A program made the position numbers and the translations under genes. Below the pieces are notes generated by a model. It was given only the letters and a program-made list of their open reading frames with translations. It made no database searches and was not told the DNA's origin. A stretch of 64,000 nt of DNA, taken from the NCBI GenBank assembly GCA_914767715.1, contig OU612069.1, forward strand, positions 9,979,387 through 10,043,386. The letters run 5' to 3'. The stretch is from Membranipora membranacea. Lineage: Eukaryota > Bryozoa > Gymnolaemata > Cheilostomatida > Membraniporidae. Of this stretch, positions 26,414 through 38,920 are shown piece after piece (the stretch's first letter is position 1; each line of letters starts with the position of its first letter).

Positions 26414-28868
26414 ATGAAGTCAGCATTGTGTATTGGTGTACTACTGGTTGTCATCTGCAATGTTGGTAAGTCAACATAGTTTAATTTAAGTTAAAAGTTT
26501 ATTGTTGCATCCGATATCATAGTGTTGATAGAAAGTGAATGCTTACAATGTTGCGTAAAAATGACTCCTACATGGGAGCTACATAGTTTAGGTCTAAAAG
26601 TTGAGTAGCAAGAAGATTTTCTACATTGATATCTGAAAATGCGATTTAAAAGAGGGTGTACTGGATCATCAGCTATTTTTACAAAATACCTCTTGCTCTG
26701 TCCAAAAATAAAATCATATAATGAGGATAGATTTAGAAACTCCAGCCTTTCTTCATAACAGCATTAGTGGGCTAAAGATCATAGAGAATCTTTCTAACGA
26801 TAGTTCTATGTCAAAAAGGTTGTAATATAGGCTATATTCCACGACATGAAGGACGCTTGTCATAGACAATACCTCAAAACTTACCTAATTGCTATTTCTT
26901 TGCTTATTTTCAAGACGCTTTGACTGATGTGAGGACTCAAAACCTTATCGTAGGCTATCACAATGAACTAAGGAGAACTCTTCCAGCTGCTGTTATGCCA
27001 AACCTGGTCAGTTTCTTCTCGTTAACCTTAACTTTCGATTAGTTTTGTTTTGCTCTAAACATTTAAAGCGTTTCTAATAAATGACAGTGGACTGATGGTC
27101 GTCAGCATATATTATAATATCGTTAGGAAGGGTCTTCATAGAGATCATGATGTCAAATTTCGCATATGATGACACTCTTTGACCAATATCACTCATTAGG
27201 ACAACTTATTTTGCTGCATTGGCTGTTTTGTAATTGACTTTTTAGTGTTGACTATACATGGCAAATATTCACATATCACTTTGCGCACTCAAGTTTGGCA
27301 ACAACCAATTTTTTTCTACTTTGATATTTGATACACAACATATTCCTCTCACACAGGTCTGGAATGCCACTTTAGCCAATGCTATTCAGACATGGGTTGA
27401 CAGATGTGTATTCGGTCATAGCAGCAACCCTTACGGTACGATCATCAAACAGCATCAAATTTGCTTTAGTTATCATTATAATTTTTTTTTGTATTTATTT
27501 GTTAAGTTTAAAGCTAGCATTGCTGGGAAGTAATTTGTTGACCCCTAAGACTTAATATTATGATAATGTTAGGTTTAGTGTGCTAGTATATTTGGTAGAA
27601 AAAGATCAGTTGTAGTTGTTTCTCTTTTATAAAAGTGAGTGGGACGGTATCATAGCTTTAGCTACTTCTGTACTCTGCAAGCAGAGTCCCTTGGTCTTTA
27701 GGAGATGTATATTGAGAAAAAAAAAGAACATGTTATAAGAGTTATGTGACATAATCGTTGAGAATAGTTGAGAATATAAGACATGTCATGCATTGTGTGT
27801 ATTTGTATTAACAAAAAAAGATTAGTTAATAGGGTAGGTACTGAAAAATTAATAACTATCTGCTAGTTAATGTTAAAGGATAAGGTACTCTTAGCGATTA
27901 CGTCATCACCTTGGAGGTGATGAAACATTGAATAGTACATGTCGACCAGAGTTAATGAGGTTCTCGTAGATTGGACAACATGAACTGCATGTGTTTAATT
28001 TGACACCTGTGACACCTGTGACTTCTGTGACTTCTGTTTTATGTTTAACAGGTGAGAATCTTTACTGGACTTCAGCGTTGGGAGATACCGATTGGAATTC
28101 TGTATTAGACTCCTGGTGGTCTGAGATACAGTTTTATAACCTGGATACACTTCCAGCGATCTCACGTAGTAATTTCCAGGAGGTCGGACATTTCACTCAG
28201 ATGGCTTGGGCTAATACTCTACAAGTGGGCTGTGGGACGACAAACTGCGCAGGTACTGGTGTAGGTGGTACCGTATCTGGATGTAATTACTACCCGCCGT
28301 GAGTACTATTATTCTTGTTCAATTGGACCACATTATCTGTTATATGAAAGCAAGGGAAGAATATTACTCTCATGAAATGTCAGGGACTTTTTTGCAACGT
28401 GTTCCTTATTCAGCTTTTAGGTACATCAACCAATTACTATTATAAATTTATTTTGTCAAAATATGTACCTAAGCACCTATGGGTGGTGTTAGGCAAGTAT
28501 GGCATCTAAGAACAATGCCTGTTGAGATGTACATACCTGTGTGTAATAAATACTTTATCATCCTTCTGTCAAAGGACTAATTTTGTTTGCGAATAGTGCA
28601 AAGTTCCAAATTTAGAGTTGTGCCCATGCTTTCATTGTGGGACAACTCACTGTGGAATACTGATGATGTAATAAGCATTATAACCATGTACAATATCAGT
28701 AGTGGATTCCCAACCAACGCCTCATGACGGCTATGTGTCACATGTGTCACACGTTCAAACAGTTAATCATATGCAGCTGTTTAGGTCATAACATTAAATT
28801 TAAGCATGTTTATTTTACTTTGCAGTGGTAACTTCCTTCGCCAGAAACCATTTGTGAAAGTACCTTGA
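26414..28868 (+). CDS. CAP-superfamily secreted protein 4 (five exons)
   Basis: Predicted exons: 26414-26465, 26915-27006, 27357-27435, 28052-28298 and 28826-28868; phases 1-0-1-2, 170 residues. The signal peptide begins MKSALCIGVLLVVICN, identical to that of CAP gene 2 for its first 15 residues. Exon 2 has GYHNELRRTLPA, exon 3 has TWVDRCVFGH, exon 4 has GENLYW, SWWSE and VGHFTQMAWANTLQVGCG, then GCNYYPP. Exon 5 has GNFLRQKPFVKVP. The body resembles CAP gene 3 while the 5' end matches CAP gene 2, so the gene looks like a chimera or the product of gene conversion. Donors of exons 2 and 3 are the weaker GTCAG and GTACG. An AATAAA at 29155-29160 could be the polyadenylation signal. Confidence 0.9.
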
Positions 28869-31800
28869 GCTGACCGACTGACTAAGACAATAGATCTCAG
28901 ATTCAACGATGTGACTGTCACTATGCCAGCTGCTGCTTTGTGACTCAATATTATTATATCTTATATTGTCACTCTTTAAAATGGCATGTTTTAAATTAAA
29001 TTGATTACAACCACTACCTGTTTCTTCTATCACGATAGATCATTTCTTCATCTAAAATAGGAACTATGACACTCATTCCATTCCAGATTTGCTCAGCCGT
29101 TTCTGCCGCATCCTTGTTGTTACAACGTAAAATTGTTATTGTAATTATACTTCAAATAAAGATAATAATAAATTAAATATCAATCAAAATATGTTACAGC
29201 ACTATGACACAGCCTGTGACTTAGCAGGTTCAGGATATACCACTGCACAACACAAAGGGCTTCTCTAGTACATATAGTCGGAGTATGTCGCCGGCTCAAT
29301 GAATTGGCGGGGATCCTATAAACCGTATATAGTGAAGCTATTCTTGTCTTGCAAACAGAGGGCTGGCTGTGTGCCCTCACCTATCTTTTGCTTTCACTGG
29401 TAAAACTTTGAGTCTGCACAAAGTTACTATGTTCTCAGCAGTTGGTAGTTGTATATATGTACGAGACGAGTATACTCGTTTTATCACCTAACCAGGAGTA
29501 GATGACTCCAAATTATTAATGATGCTTCACATATTTAAATTCATTCTTACTAGAGATATTAGCAACAGCAATAACTGACATTCTGATAATTAATTATTGT
29601 AGTGTATTTCTCCTTGCGTAACTTGGTTTTCCTGTTGCCCGTGTATTTCTCAGGCAGGCAAACTGAAATTAAATCTGTACTGATGGTTCCGACGACTATT
29701 GTGACTAATTTTTATTACCTGACTGAGAAAAACCTTCAGTTCTTGGCTTTGATGAAAGAATGAGAGATCGTGATCGTTTCAATGATCCCCTCCCCCGCCC
29801 CCCAGAAATTGTTGGCTCAGCGCATCATAGAAACAATGTAATATTAGCCGATCGAGTGGCTATGGTAGTGACAAAGAGTAAGCTGATACATTCGCCTCGT
29901 TTGATGAGTTTAATAGGCTGTTTCCTCAGGATGTCTGCAATCCTTGACGCCTGAAAGCATCACATCAGGTAACATCCGTTATATAGCAGTCTATAGTGTT
30001 CCATACACCATCAACTGTATTGTAGTGGAACAGTGATCTTGATCCTCCTTGAATTGTCAGCAGCCTTAGATATTTTTTTGGCACCCGCGTCTCCTTTCTG
30101 TGCTTTCATCTAGATTTGTGGTCGGTGCTTTTGTCCTAAACCAAATATTCTTTTCTCCCCTTGATTGCTTGTTCAGGGCAAAATCAATAGTAAGTTATCT
30201 GATCCTGCATCATGTATCATAACTGACGAGCAAAGGCCTCAAATTATAACCCATTTGGTACATGACTGATAGGCAGATAGAACTGTGTGTCCATACCCGG
30301 GGTTAAATCAGAAGTAAATTGAGAACAGCTGGCAGAACTATCCTCACTAGGAGGCCACAGAAACAAAAAAATATCTTAAAATAAAACACCCATGGGCTGC
30401 CGCTAGCTTAATTCTAGCTTTGAATTACCACTGACGCCAGTGATCAGTTATTTGTTCTTTTAGAAAAATTCTTCACCGAAGATTTACCAACAGCTACAAG
30501 GGGTCAATTCATCTTAATTCGTAACTTTACAGACAAGACATTTGAGCAATATAGATTTCAATCATTTCAAGTCATTTGAAGATGAAAGTGGAAAGAGCTG
30601 TTACGGAAAATCAGTGAAAACAAATGCTTTCTATCCGACACAACCAGTGCAATGGATTTGATGAATAATCAACAATCCTGTGATGACAGAAAGTTAAAAC
30701 AAAGGTTTGGGGTAACACAAGCTAGTACTAGTTAGAGAATCATTTTCTCACTTTTCATGATGATCCAAGTCAATCAAGTTAGACTTTTGACCTGACCTCT
30801 GAGCACCCATCCCAGCCAAACAGGATAACAATTAGTTGTAATAACAAGCATACCTGCAGATTAAGGGGAAACAAAAATGCCGTCTGACCAGATACTCCTG
30901 TGTTATGGTGGTACAGGCAAAAAACGACAACATAGAGAGGAATTAACTGACCCTTGATCCCTTGTGGGTTGGCGTGGGTTGGCGTGGGTTGGCGTGGGTT
31001 GGCGTGGGGCAGGATGTTGGACAGTGGGGGCCGGTGTGAGTAGGTAAACCAGAGGCTGAGCTATTCTAAAAATCTCTCCTACATGGATTGTGATGCAAAA
31101 ACAACAATCATCTTATACCATAAGACTATTGTTAATGCTCTGTGCCAGATGCCTTGCTCCATCTCTGCCGAGGTCATTGGCTGTGATGAGAACTGACAAT
31201 CTCATCTTCTACCCCTTGAGCCTCCGTAAAACGGACAAACCCTTAGTCTGTCACTTGGTTAAGGCGATTTTGTCTCCCCATCAGCTTACTGGCAACTCTT
31301 TTTTTATGCTCTACCAAGAACCAGCCCATAAGATCCAAATGTAACATCAAATTTTTTGTCATCGTTCATTATCCCCAGTTCATCCCCTCACACATATCCA
31401 ATTATCTCTCTTGACTACTAATCATGCTGCATTACCCGATTTATTACACCTAACACCCTCGCTAGTAGTTTTCAAATTGGATTAGTTATTGTAAGTGGCA
31501 ACCTATATATACTACCTTATCTGAGGCCCGGAACTCCTTTTATCTTGCCTTTGTGATTTTACCTCCACTACCTCCTATAAATTCCATCTGATTATTCACC
31601 TGTTCCCATGAGGCATATGCGCCTTTTCTCTAGTTAAATAGTGTATTATCATGGTGTGGCCAGTTGCCAATTTTAAACTTAATTTATCATTTTGTCGTGT
31701 CATGTCGAGCATCGAATTATTTTACCATACAAATCTGACACAACTTTATCATAGGTACTGACTATAACATTCTTTGGTCTTTAGGTAGTCTCTACGCTGT

Positions 31801-31928
31801 AACAAACTTGGTCCTATCTATAGGGTTTTACGAGTTATTTGGCGCTCTAATTACCAGTTCCTTGTCACAGCACATTAAACAGTGAATCTCCTGAAGCGTG
31901 TCTCCTGAAGCGGTGAATGATTACTGCG
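28869..31928. other. Intergenic, no gene recognised
   Basis: 3' flank of CAP gene 4 and upstream DNA of CAP gene 5. The only structure I can support is a run of a 10-bp unit (GTGGGTTGGC) about four to five times at 30962-31006. Short frames here have no recognisable domains. Confidence 0.45.
30962..31006. repeat. 10-bp minisatellite, 4-5 copies
   Basis: Tandem GTGGGTTGGC units, G-rich on the plus strand. Confidence 0.8.
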
Positions 31929-31937
31929 TATATAAAG
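31929..31937 (+). promoter_or_regulatory. TATA box of CAP gene 5
   Basis: TATATAAAG, 109 bp upstream of the ATG at 32038. Confidence 0.6.
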
Positions 31938-32037
31938 AGAGTACTGGTATAAATCACATCACACTAAGTCTACCACTGGACCTAGGAGGAACACTAAACA
32001 TATATATACCCAGACAGAGACAAACATCAACGATAAT

Positions 32038-35000
32038 ATGAAGATAGTACTGTGTGCTGTTGTAATTGTACTTGTATTCAATTCAATCTCACACACCGGT
32101 AAGTTTTTTATTTCAATTAAATTTGTAAACCATTCATTTTTTTTTAAATTATTAAAAATACTTTTCCTTATTTATTATAATAATTTATTACTTTTTTTAT
32201 TCATTACTTTTTATTATTTATTATACATTATTCATACATTACTTGTTTCCCCATTAGGTAGGGAGCCTCCTAGTTTTAAGGGTGCCGTCTCTTCTCCCTT
32301 TTTCGGCTTTTTCCACTAGGAAATAATTTTAGCTTTCTTCTGCAGACAACACTATGTTTTCCTACCTCTGCAGTACATTACCTTGGTATTTGCTTAATGC
32401 CTTAAATATTTGAGCACATCTAGTCAATATCTTTGCCTAACCAATCATTTTTGTTAGGAATGCCCCTCCTAATTCGTATATGAAAGAGTAAACACTCATT
32501 TTTTGCTAAGAAATATGTTAAATGAGGAGGGAATTGCACCCTCGATCCGGGATGCATAGTAGTTCTTCGGGCTAGGATTTTGTCTGCGTAGACCTTTAGA
32601 TTCTTTGAGTTTGCAAACTTGCAGACTTGTCATGGATATATTGTAAATTATGTTTATTTTATTAATGTAACGCCAGCTTAGATGTTACCATTATAACATG
32701 GTAAATAGGCATGTAAAATTTCTAATATTAGTCTGTGACTTTGTAGACCGAGTTTGGTCCATTTGCCTGCATTTGGAGTTGCTCCAGATCCACTGGGCAC
32801 GCCGCGGTGTGACCAGTGAAAAGGAGCAACTGGAATGCAGGCGATTGGATTAAACTTTATCGAGTGACTTTTGTACAGAGCTTTTGTCCTTTTGATTTTT
32901 TAGATGCTTTGGCAAAATGGATGAAAAGGTTCATTCAAAATAAGCACAACCAGCTGAGGAGGAAACTTCCAGCACAATCTATGCCCAAGATGGTAAGTAT
33001 CTATATATATAAATATATATACATTTTTATTGCAACAACCATCATCTATTTGTTACTTACGATGACAGATAATTATTCATGGATTGGATAAACATATCCT
33101 GACCCTGAACAAGCGTTTATGACAATTTATGTATGATTGCTGGAAACATTTTCTCATCTTTGATTGGTCCAAAAGTTATAGTAATGCTACAACTAAAGCT
33201 ATAACAAATAGGTTGCCTGAGTTTTAGATGCTCGTTACTGGGACGTCAGACAATGCACAACGTTAAAGCTGCCAGAAGTTGGGCTAGATCCAAATACTGA
33301 CACAAGTTATATACAGATGAAATTACTCCACAAATAACCATACTGTGTATTTTATGACTAATCTGTGAATTCATATCGATGCTTTTGTACGAAGAGGGAT
33401 TTAGCTGTAGTTATACTTACTGACAGATTTGGTGTTTGTTGCTTGTGAATTTACTGTTGGTGTGGAGACCTAGGGTGGTAGGGTGGGTTTTGTCTACTAA
33501 GGTTGATCCAACTATTATATGGATTACTAATAGCTATTATCCCTAGTAAGGCTTCGGGCTTTTGTGTAGAGAAAGTAATACTTTCTCTATTTACTAATGT
33601 TGTATCCATTTGAGGATTCCAATTATTTTAATACTATTGGGTTATATGCTAACTTATTCCTTGTTTCTTGCAGATATGGAATAATGGCTTGGCTAGGACC
33701 GCCCAATCCTGGGCGAATAGATGTGTGTTTCAGCATAGCAGCAGTCCCTACGGTAAGTGGCTGGTCATGTCTGTGTTGTAATGATCTGACTCTGAGTATT
33801 CATTTCGAAAATAAATTTTTTTCTTTAAATATCTTTGTTGCTAGTTGAATGCTGACTGGAAATTCTCTAAGCAGTATCCTACAATATGACAGCCAGTATT
33901 TATCTAAACCGTCAAAGCTGTCTCCAGTGAGAATGTGAGTTCTATCAAAGTCTGAGTGTGGACAGGTGTAATATAAACCATGTCTGATCCAGCCCTGAAT
34001 AAATACCCTCTCACACAAAACCCGTATAAACATATCTCCCTTTCCCTTCATATCCTGCAAACTCTATCACAGGTGAGAATTTACATTATGCCAGCCCTGC
34101 GAGAAGCGCTAGATGGGGGCCAATCTTGCACGCCTGGTGGAATGAGATAGACCAATATGACCTTGATGCAGTTCCTGCGATATCACGGGGAAACTTTCAG
34201 GCTATCGGACATTTCACGCAGATGGCTTGGGCTAAAACTGTACGAGTAGGATGTGGATGGAAAGACTGTACTTCAGATAACGGGAGATCATTTAAACTGT
34301 CTGTGTGTAACTATGACCCACCGTGAGTACTCGTATCAATAAAATAAAATATTGATAATAAAATATAATAAAAGTATCGTAGGCACTGATAGTAGTAAGA
34401 TAGTATAGTAAAATATACAGTACAGTATGTCTATTTGCACTGAGGTAAAATTAAGGGGCTTCCGGCATATTTGACTGAAGATTGGATGTATTAAAGTTGA
34501 AGAAAATATTGGTCAGTTTGAATCGAACAGCAAGAGAAGGTTACCTCATTCCAAGGCAAAATAAAAGACCACCTTCATTAACTATTCAAGTTGCCCAATG
34601 CTGGCTTAGTTCTTCAGAATGAGGTTCAGTCAATTGCTTGTTTAGAAGAATTTATTCCGATTTTGAAAATAAAGATTGCTCTATTTTTCTCCGAAGAAAT
34701 TGAAGACAGCTTTGTGTGCAATGAGCCCCAAAAAAAACTTATGTAGTCTTGGTGGTAGTCTGAAACTGTTTGCCCCTGCCCGGCGACCCCCAGGCGGTGG
34801 TGGCGGTGGTGGCGGTGGCTATATGTTGAGAAATCCCAACAGTATAAATTTGTGTAAATTAGGGTTCATCTGAAAATCTGTAGCTTTTACGTTACGCATT
34901 GATCGAGGTCCCAGCCAACCTTTTAAACCACAGGCAAGCTGCTGACCAGAACTTTTACAGGTGGTCTGCAATATAGCATTATTAAACTTACACACAGATG

Positions 35001-35411
35001 AGAAATGCAGCCTCACTACTATTCATGTTTGGCCTTATGCTGTGGTGTTCCAGAATGCGGCATTATAAAATAACTTCCCACCATCTGTACTTACAATAAA
35101 TAGTGATCTCAATGTTGGTGCTCATATTCCATGTTTCCCTGTTATTCTTCTGCACCTTTTAATTTGCAGTAATTGCCATCTATGGTAGCATTTCTTGTAG
35201 TCCTGAAACCTGAAAAGGATACGTCATGATTCAATATTTGGCGATTGGCAAAAACATTCTCAAATTTCTAAGACTCTAGTTGTTAAAGATTAAAATTATT
35301 CTCTTCTAAACTGTAACTATTTCACCATTTTGCTATTTTTAATCTCAGACGTTATTTTTGTTTTGCAGTGGCAATATCCTCGGCCAGAAGCCATTTATAC
35401 GAGAAGCTTAG
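32038..35411 (+). CDS. CAP-superfamily secreted protein 5 (five exons)
   Basis: Predicted exons: 32038-32098, 32904-32992, 33674-33752, 34073-34322 and 35369-35411; phases 1-0-1-2, 173 residues. A signal peptide (MKIVLCAVVIVLVFNSI) is followed by QNKHNQLRRKLPA, ARTAQSWANRCVFQH, GENLHY, AWWNE and IGHFTQMAWAKTVRVGCGW, then SVCNYDPP and GNILGQKPF. This is a complete CAP domain with all cavity residues, and its VCNYDPPGN end is strikingly like plant PR-1. Exon 4 resembles CAP gene 2 (AWAKT and VGCGW) more than genes 3 and 4. Its terminal exon lies inside a segmental duplication and recurs without the rest of the gene at 48283. Intron 1 holds a palindromic MITE. Confidence 0.9.
32751..32858. mobile_element. 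Palindromic MITE, copy 2
   Basis: Same family as 22987-23090: AGTTTGGTCCATTTGCCTGC at one end and GCAGGCGATTGGATTAAACT at the other, with a GGAGCAACTGG/CAGTTGCTCC-type inner arm. It lies in intron 1 of CAP gene 5. Confidence 0.75.
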
Positions 35412-36230
35412 ACTATACCGTCAAGGATGTACCTTACACAACCCCAGCTGCTGACCGCGCAAAGCTATATTGAACCAAGCTCTTTCACTCTTTTTGACTT
35501 CTGACTGAAAGGTCCTTGTGCTTTCATGAATATTAATAATTTGTATTTTTCTCTTTTCTGTGCTTGCTTGCTAATGCTACTTTTTGTGGTTTTTCTATAA
35601 TCTCAAAAAGTGCTAGGGCCATGACCATCCCATAAATACACCACTGAATGAAATTGAATGTATTTTACTGATGTGCATACCATTAACGGAAACATCTCGA
35701 TTATACTTGAAGCAGTGAGTTGTAAAGTTATCATTAAAAATGTTATAGTGAGGTCTATCCACTCATCTTGGACACCTATGAACTATCATCACGCTAACAT
35801 TGAACAACAACAACAACAACAAAATTCAAAAATTGAGCAAAAGAGCTTTCTCACGTAGCATTGCTCCAGAACACATTCCACTACAGACGATTTATTCTCG
35901 CGGGTATATACAATGAGTCCCTGCAATGGATCATGTAAGCCTAACACGTACGCTGGGTTGTGTAGGGCTTGTAGGGTGGGAGTGCATGACTTTGAGTAGT
36001 AAATAGCAGGCTCACTAAAAAGCGCATACATTTTTGGGGATGGTGAGAATAAGCAATTGGTTACCATGTTAGTAGTAAGTCATTTGTTTTGACTGCAAGG
36101 CGATTGGTGCCACAGGAGTCACCGGTACTATTCCCTCTGGGGGAGTTTTCTAGGTTGACTGTTCCATTCCCCATCACCCATGCTTGTATCTCTCTTCTGT
36201 TGACCTGGACATTGGGACAAATAATTACTA
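35412..36230. other. CAP gene 5 3' flank with SINE-like repeat
   Basis: 3' UTR-like DNA with a short CAA run near 35806-35823. From about 36094 there is a tRNA-like repeat (GCAAGGCGATTGGTGC, then GTACTATTCCC as a decayed B box), related to 46271-46330 and 49147-49200. Confidence 0.4.
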
Positions 36231-38797
36231 GACTTTACAACAAGGTAGATCATCTGGAGGCCATAGTGACATCAAAATTCCTCCAGAATTGCTGTGTGTT
36301 AGCCTTGACTGAAACATGGCTCACTGAAAATCATTTAGACAGTTTAATCACTCTGACCGGATACTGGTCTATAAGGCACGATAGAGACAATAGAGCCACT
36401 GATAAAACAAAGGGTGGTGGTTTAATTGTTTATATAAACAATAGCTGGTGCGACATAGGTAATCAAATATCGGTCCACACCGATCCTACACTGGAGATGA
36501 TGGCAATCAGACTAAGACCATTCTGGTTGCCAAGGGAAATCCCTTGTATCATCTTATTGGTTATTTACTGCTCTCTTTTTGGACCTTCAACTTCAACCGT
36601 TGTCAAGGAAGCAGTTTCAAAGATAAATCATCAAATAGAAACACTAGAGAGAGGAAATCCCCAGGCTACTATCATTGCTTTGGGCGATTTCAACAGTGCA
36701 TCCATCAGCCTACCTCACTTCAAACAGCAAGTGACCTGTTCAACCAGGGGTGAGAAAACCCTTGACAAATGTTATGTTAATATCCAGAAGAAGAGCTACA
36801 CTACCACTAAGCTGCCAAAAGTGGGTAAATCTGACCACCACTCTGTACTGCTCCTACCAACATACAAGCATAAAGCCCTGACCAGTAAGCCTGTCAAAGT
36901 AGCCAGGCAGGTTTGGAATGAGACCAATACTAACAAGCTCCTCAGCTGCCTTGATGATACCGACTGGCCTGTTCTTCTCAACTCACCTGATGCTGATGTC
37001 AATGTAGCTACTGATACCTTCATTGACTATATGAACTTTTGCATTGAAGAATGCATTCCAACAGTAAATGTGACAATCCCAGCAAATGATAAAACCTGGA
37101 TTACTCCCAAAATCATAAGGTTGATTGATTACAGAAATGAATGTTTTAAAGATCAGTCCTCTGACCACCCTAAACTGAAAGCCCAGGTCCAACGGGAAAT
37201 CAGACATGCCAAGAGACAATATGCCTCCACTGTTGAACAATCTATGCAATCTAATAGCAGAATGGCATGGTCTAATTTGAAATCTTTATTGAAATTGAAA
37301 GATTCTAAACAAGAGTGCTCTCTCGATGCTGATATTTTGAATGTTTTCTATAATCGTTTTGAAAAGGCTAATGAAAGTCCTTTTTTGCCTGATATTGTTA
37401 ACTGTGATGATTTCTTTACGTTTTCTGAAGTTTATGCTGTAGTGCGCAGTCTCCAGACGAATAAGAGCCCTGGACCAGACCATCTGACTGCACGATTGCT
37501 GAAGACAGCTGCATCCTCGCTCACCGAACCGCTGCTGGCGTTATTCAATATGTCAGTGAAGCAAGGTACTATGCCATCAGCATGGAAAGCAGCCACTATC
37601 AAGCCTTTACCAAAACTGTCCGGTGCATCAGAACCGAAAGACTTCCGGCCCATAGCTTTGACATCAGTCGTAGCAAAGTGTATGGAGAAGCTGATAGTGA
37701 GGCGCATAGCCCCACATCTCGATGACTCATCACAGTTCGCATATCAGCAGAATCGGTCGACTGAAGATGCACTCATCACTCTTATTGACTCAGTAAGTCT
37801 CCATCTAGACAATAATGCTAAAAACTATGTTCGAACACTATTCATTGACTACACCAGCGCCTTTAATACTATAAATCCGTCCCTGCTAATCTCCAGACTC
37901 TGTGATTATGATATTCATCCGAATATTCTTAACTGGCTTTACAGTTTCCTCACAAATCGCACACAACGTGTTATAACAACGTCCAATGTATCAGCATCAA
38001 CGACAACATCTACTGGGAGCCCTCAAGGCTGTGTGCTCAGTCCGCTACTTTTCTCATTCTATGTATCCAGTATGCCAACACTCAACTCCAATACCGAAAT
38101 CCTCAAATATGCTGATGACACAGTCATACTAGAGTTTCTCACGAGTACCCAGCCATCGTGTCTCCAACAAGAAGCAGATCATCTATATGCTTGGTGCTGC
38201 GAACATGACCTGCTTCTTAACTCAAAGAAGACCAAAGAACTGGTTTTCAGCAATGCACGGGATAACCCGACCACACAACAGCTGGTAATAAATGGTTCCC
38301 CGATCGATCAAGTAACGGAGTTCGTGTATCTTGGTACTACGCTAACTACTAAACTTGACTTTACAGCCTCTGCCAACCGAACTGTAAAGAAAGCTAGAAC
38401 TCGACTTCACATTATGAGCAAGCTGTATCATCTGGGAATAGATACCAGATTGATTACATCATGCTACAAATCCTTCATCGAAAGCATCCTACTCTATCAT
38501 CTAGTAGTGATATATTCTCATCTTAGTGCAGACTCTAAAAAACATCTACAGCGAGTGGTGCGCTCAGCCGGTCGCCTCGCAGGAGATATCACCTTCACCG
38601 CAGTAGCCGATCTCTACCACAACAAACTCGCTACAAAGAGTCTTCGCATGGTGGCAACCGAACAAACTCCCATGTTGACATTTACTCAATGCCCATCAGG
38701 CCGATATTCCACCATCCGGTACAGAGTAAACCTTCGCAAACTTTGTTTTAGAGCTAACTGTGTTCACTATCTAAATAGCGTTTTTTCAAAAAAGTAA
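36089..38797 (+). CDS. LINE endonuclease-reverse transcriptase (ORF2-like)
   Basis: A single uninterrupted frame of 902 codons; only the part from about 36231 is element-derived, so the ATG at 36089 lies in flanking repeat DNA and is probably not used. It has an N-terminal-truncated apurinic-type endonuclease: KVDHLEAIV, TETWL, GDFN near residue 199 and SDHHS near 248. The reverse transcriptase has KSPGPDHL, FRPIALTS, FIDYTSAFNT (motif A, near 585), TGSPQGCVLSPLLF (motif B) and catalytic YADD near 674 (38108-38119). The end, PSGRYSTIRYRV...YLNSVF, is typical of CR1/L2/Jockey-type elements. The intact frame shows recent insertion. ORF1 and the start of the endonuclease are missing. Confidence 0.92.
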   Translation: MTARRLVPQESPVLFPLGEFSRLTVPFPITHACISLLLTWTLGQIITRLYNKVDHLEAIVTSKFLQNCCVLALTETWLTENHLDSLITLTGYWSIRHDRDNRATDKTKGGGLIVYINNSWCDIGNQISVHTDPTLEMMAIRLRPFWLPREIPCIILLVIYCSLFGPSTSTVVKEAVSKINHQIETLERGNPQATIIALGDFNSASISLPHFKQQVTCSTRGEKTLDKCYVNIQKKSYTTTKLPKVGKSDHHSVLLLPTYKHKALTSKPVKVARQVWNETNTNKLLSCLDDTDWPVLLNSPDADVNVATDTFIDYMNFCIEECIPTVNVTIPANDKTWITPKIIRLIDYRNECFKDQSSDHPKLKAQVQREIRHAKRQYASTVEQSMQSNSRMAWSNLKSLLKLKDSKQECSLDADILNVFYNRFEKANESPFLPDIVNCDDFFTFSEVYAVVRSLQTNKSPGPDHLTARLLKTAASSLTEPLLALFNMSVKQGTMPSAWKAATIKPLPKLSGASEPKDFRPIALTSVVAKCMEKLIVRRIAPHLDDSSQFAYQQNRSTEDALITLIDSVSLHLDNNAKNYVRTLFIDYTSAFNTINPSLLISRLCDYDIHPNILNWLYSFLTNRTQRVITTSNVSASTTTSTGSPQGCVLSPLLFSFYVSSMPTLNSNTEILKYADDTVILEFLTSTQPSCLQQEADHLYAWCCEHDLLLNSKKTKELVFSNARDNPTTQQLVINGSPIDQVTEFVYLGTTLTTKLDFTASANRTVKKARTRLHIMSKLYHLGIDTRLITSCYKSFIESILLYHLVVIYSHLSADSKKHLQRVVRSAGRLAGDITFTAVADLYHNKLATKSLRMVATEQTPMLTFTQCPSGRYSTIRYRVNLRKLCFRANCVHYLNSVFSKK

Positions 38798-38920
38798 ACT
38801 TTTTATGTGAATTTTTATCCATTTATTTTTACCGTCCATACTTTTAACAAGAGAGCACTCACATGAAGCATTTTATTTCTCTAATTGATGAGACAAATAA
38901 ACACATCATCATCATCATAG
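36231..38920 (+). mobile_element. Young 5'-truncated LINE insertion
   Basis: The left junction follows GGGACAAATAATTACTA at 36230; the right end is a (CAT)n tail at 38903-38918. The paralogous site in copy 2, near 49275-49290, has no LINE (GGGACAAATAATGACTA runs on to AAAAAATAGGTGG). The insertion therefore followed the duplication, unless it was lost precisely. I could not settle the target-site duplication. Confidence 0.88.

Noticed and set aside
36089-36230. Start of the LINE ORF at the ATG 36089
   Set aside because: This stretch is shared with the element-free paralogous site at 49140-49285, so it is flanking SINE-like DNA, not LINE sequence.
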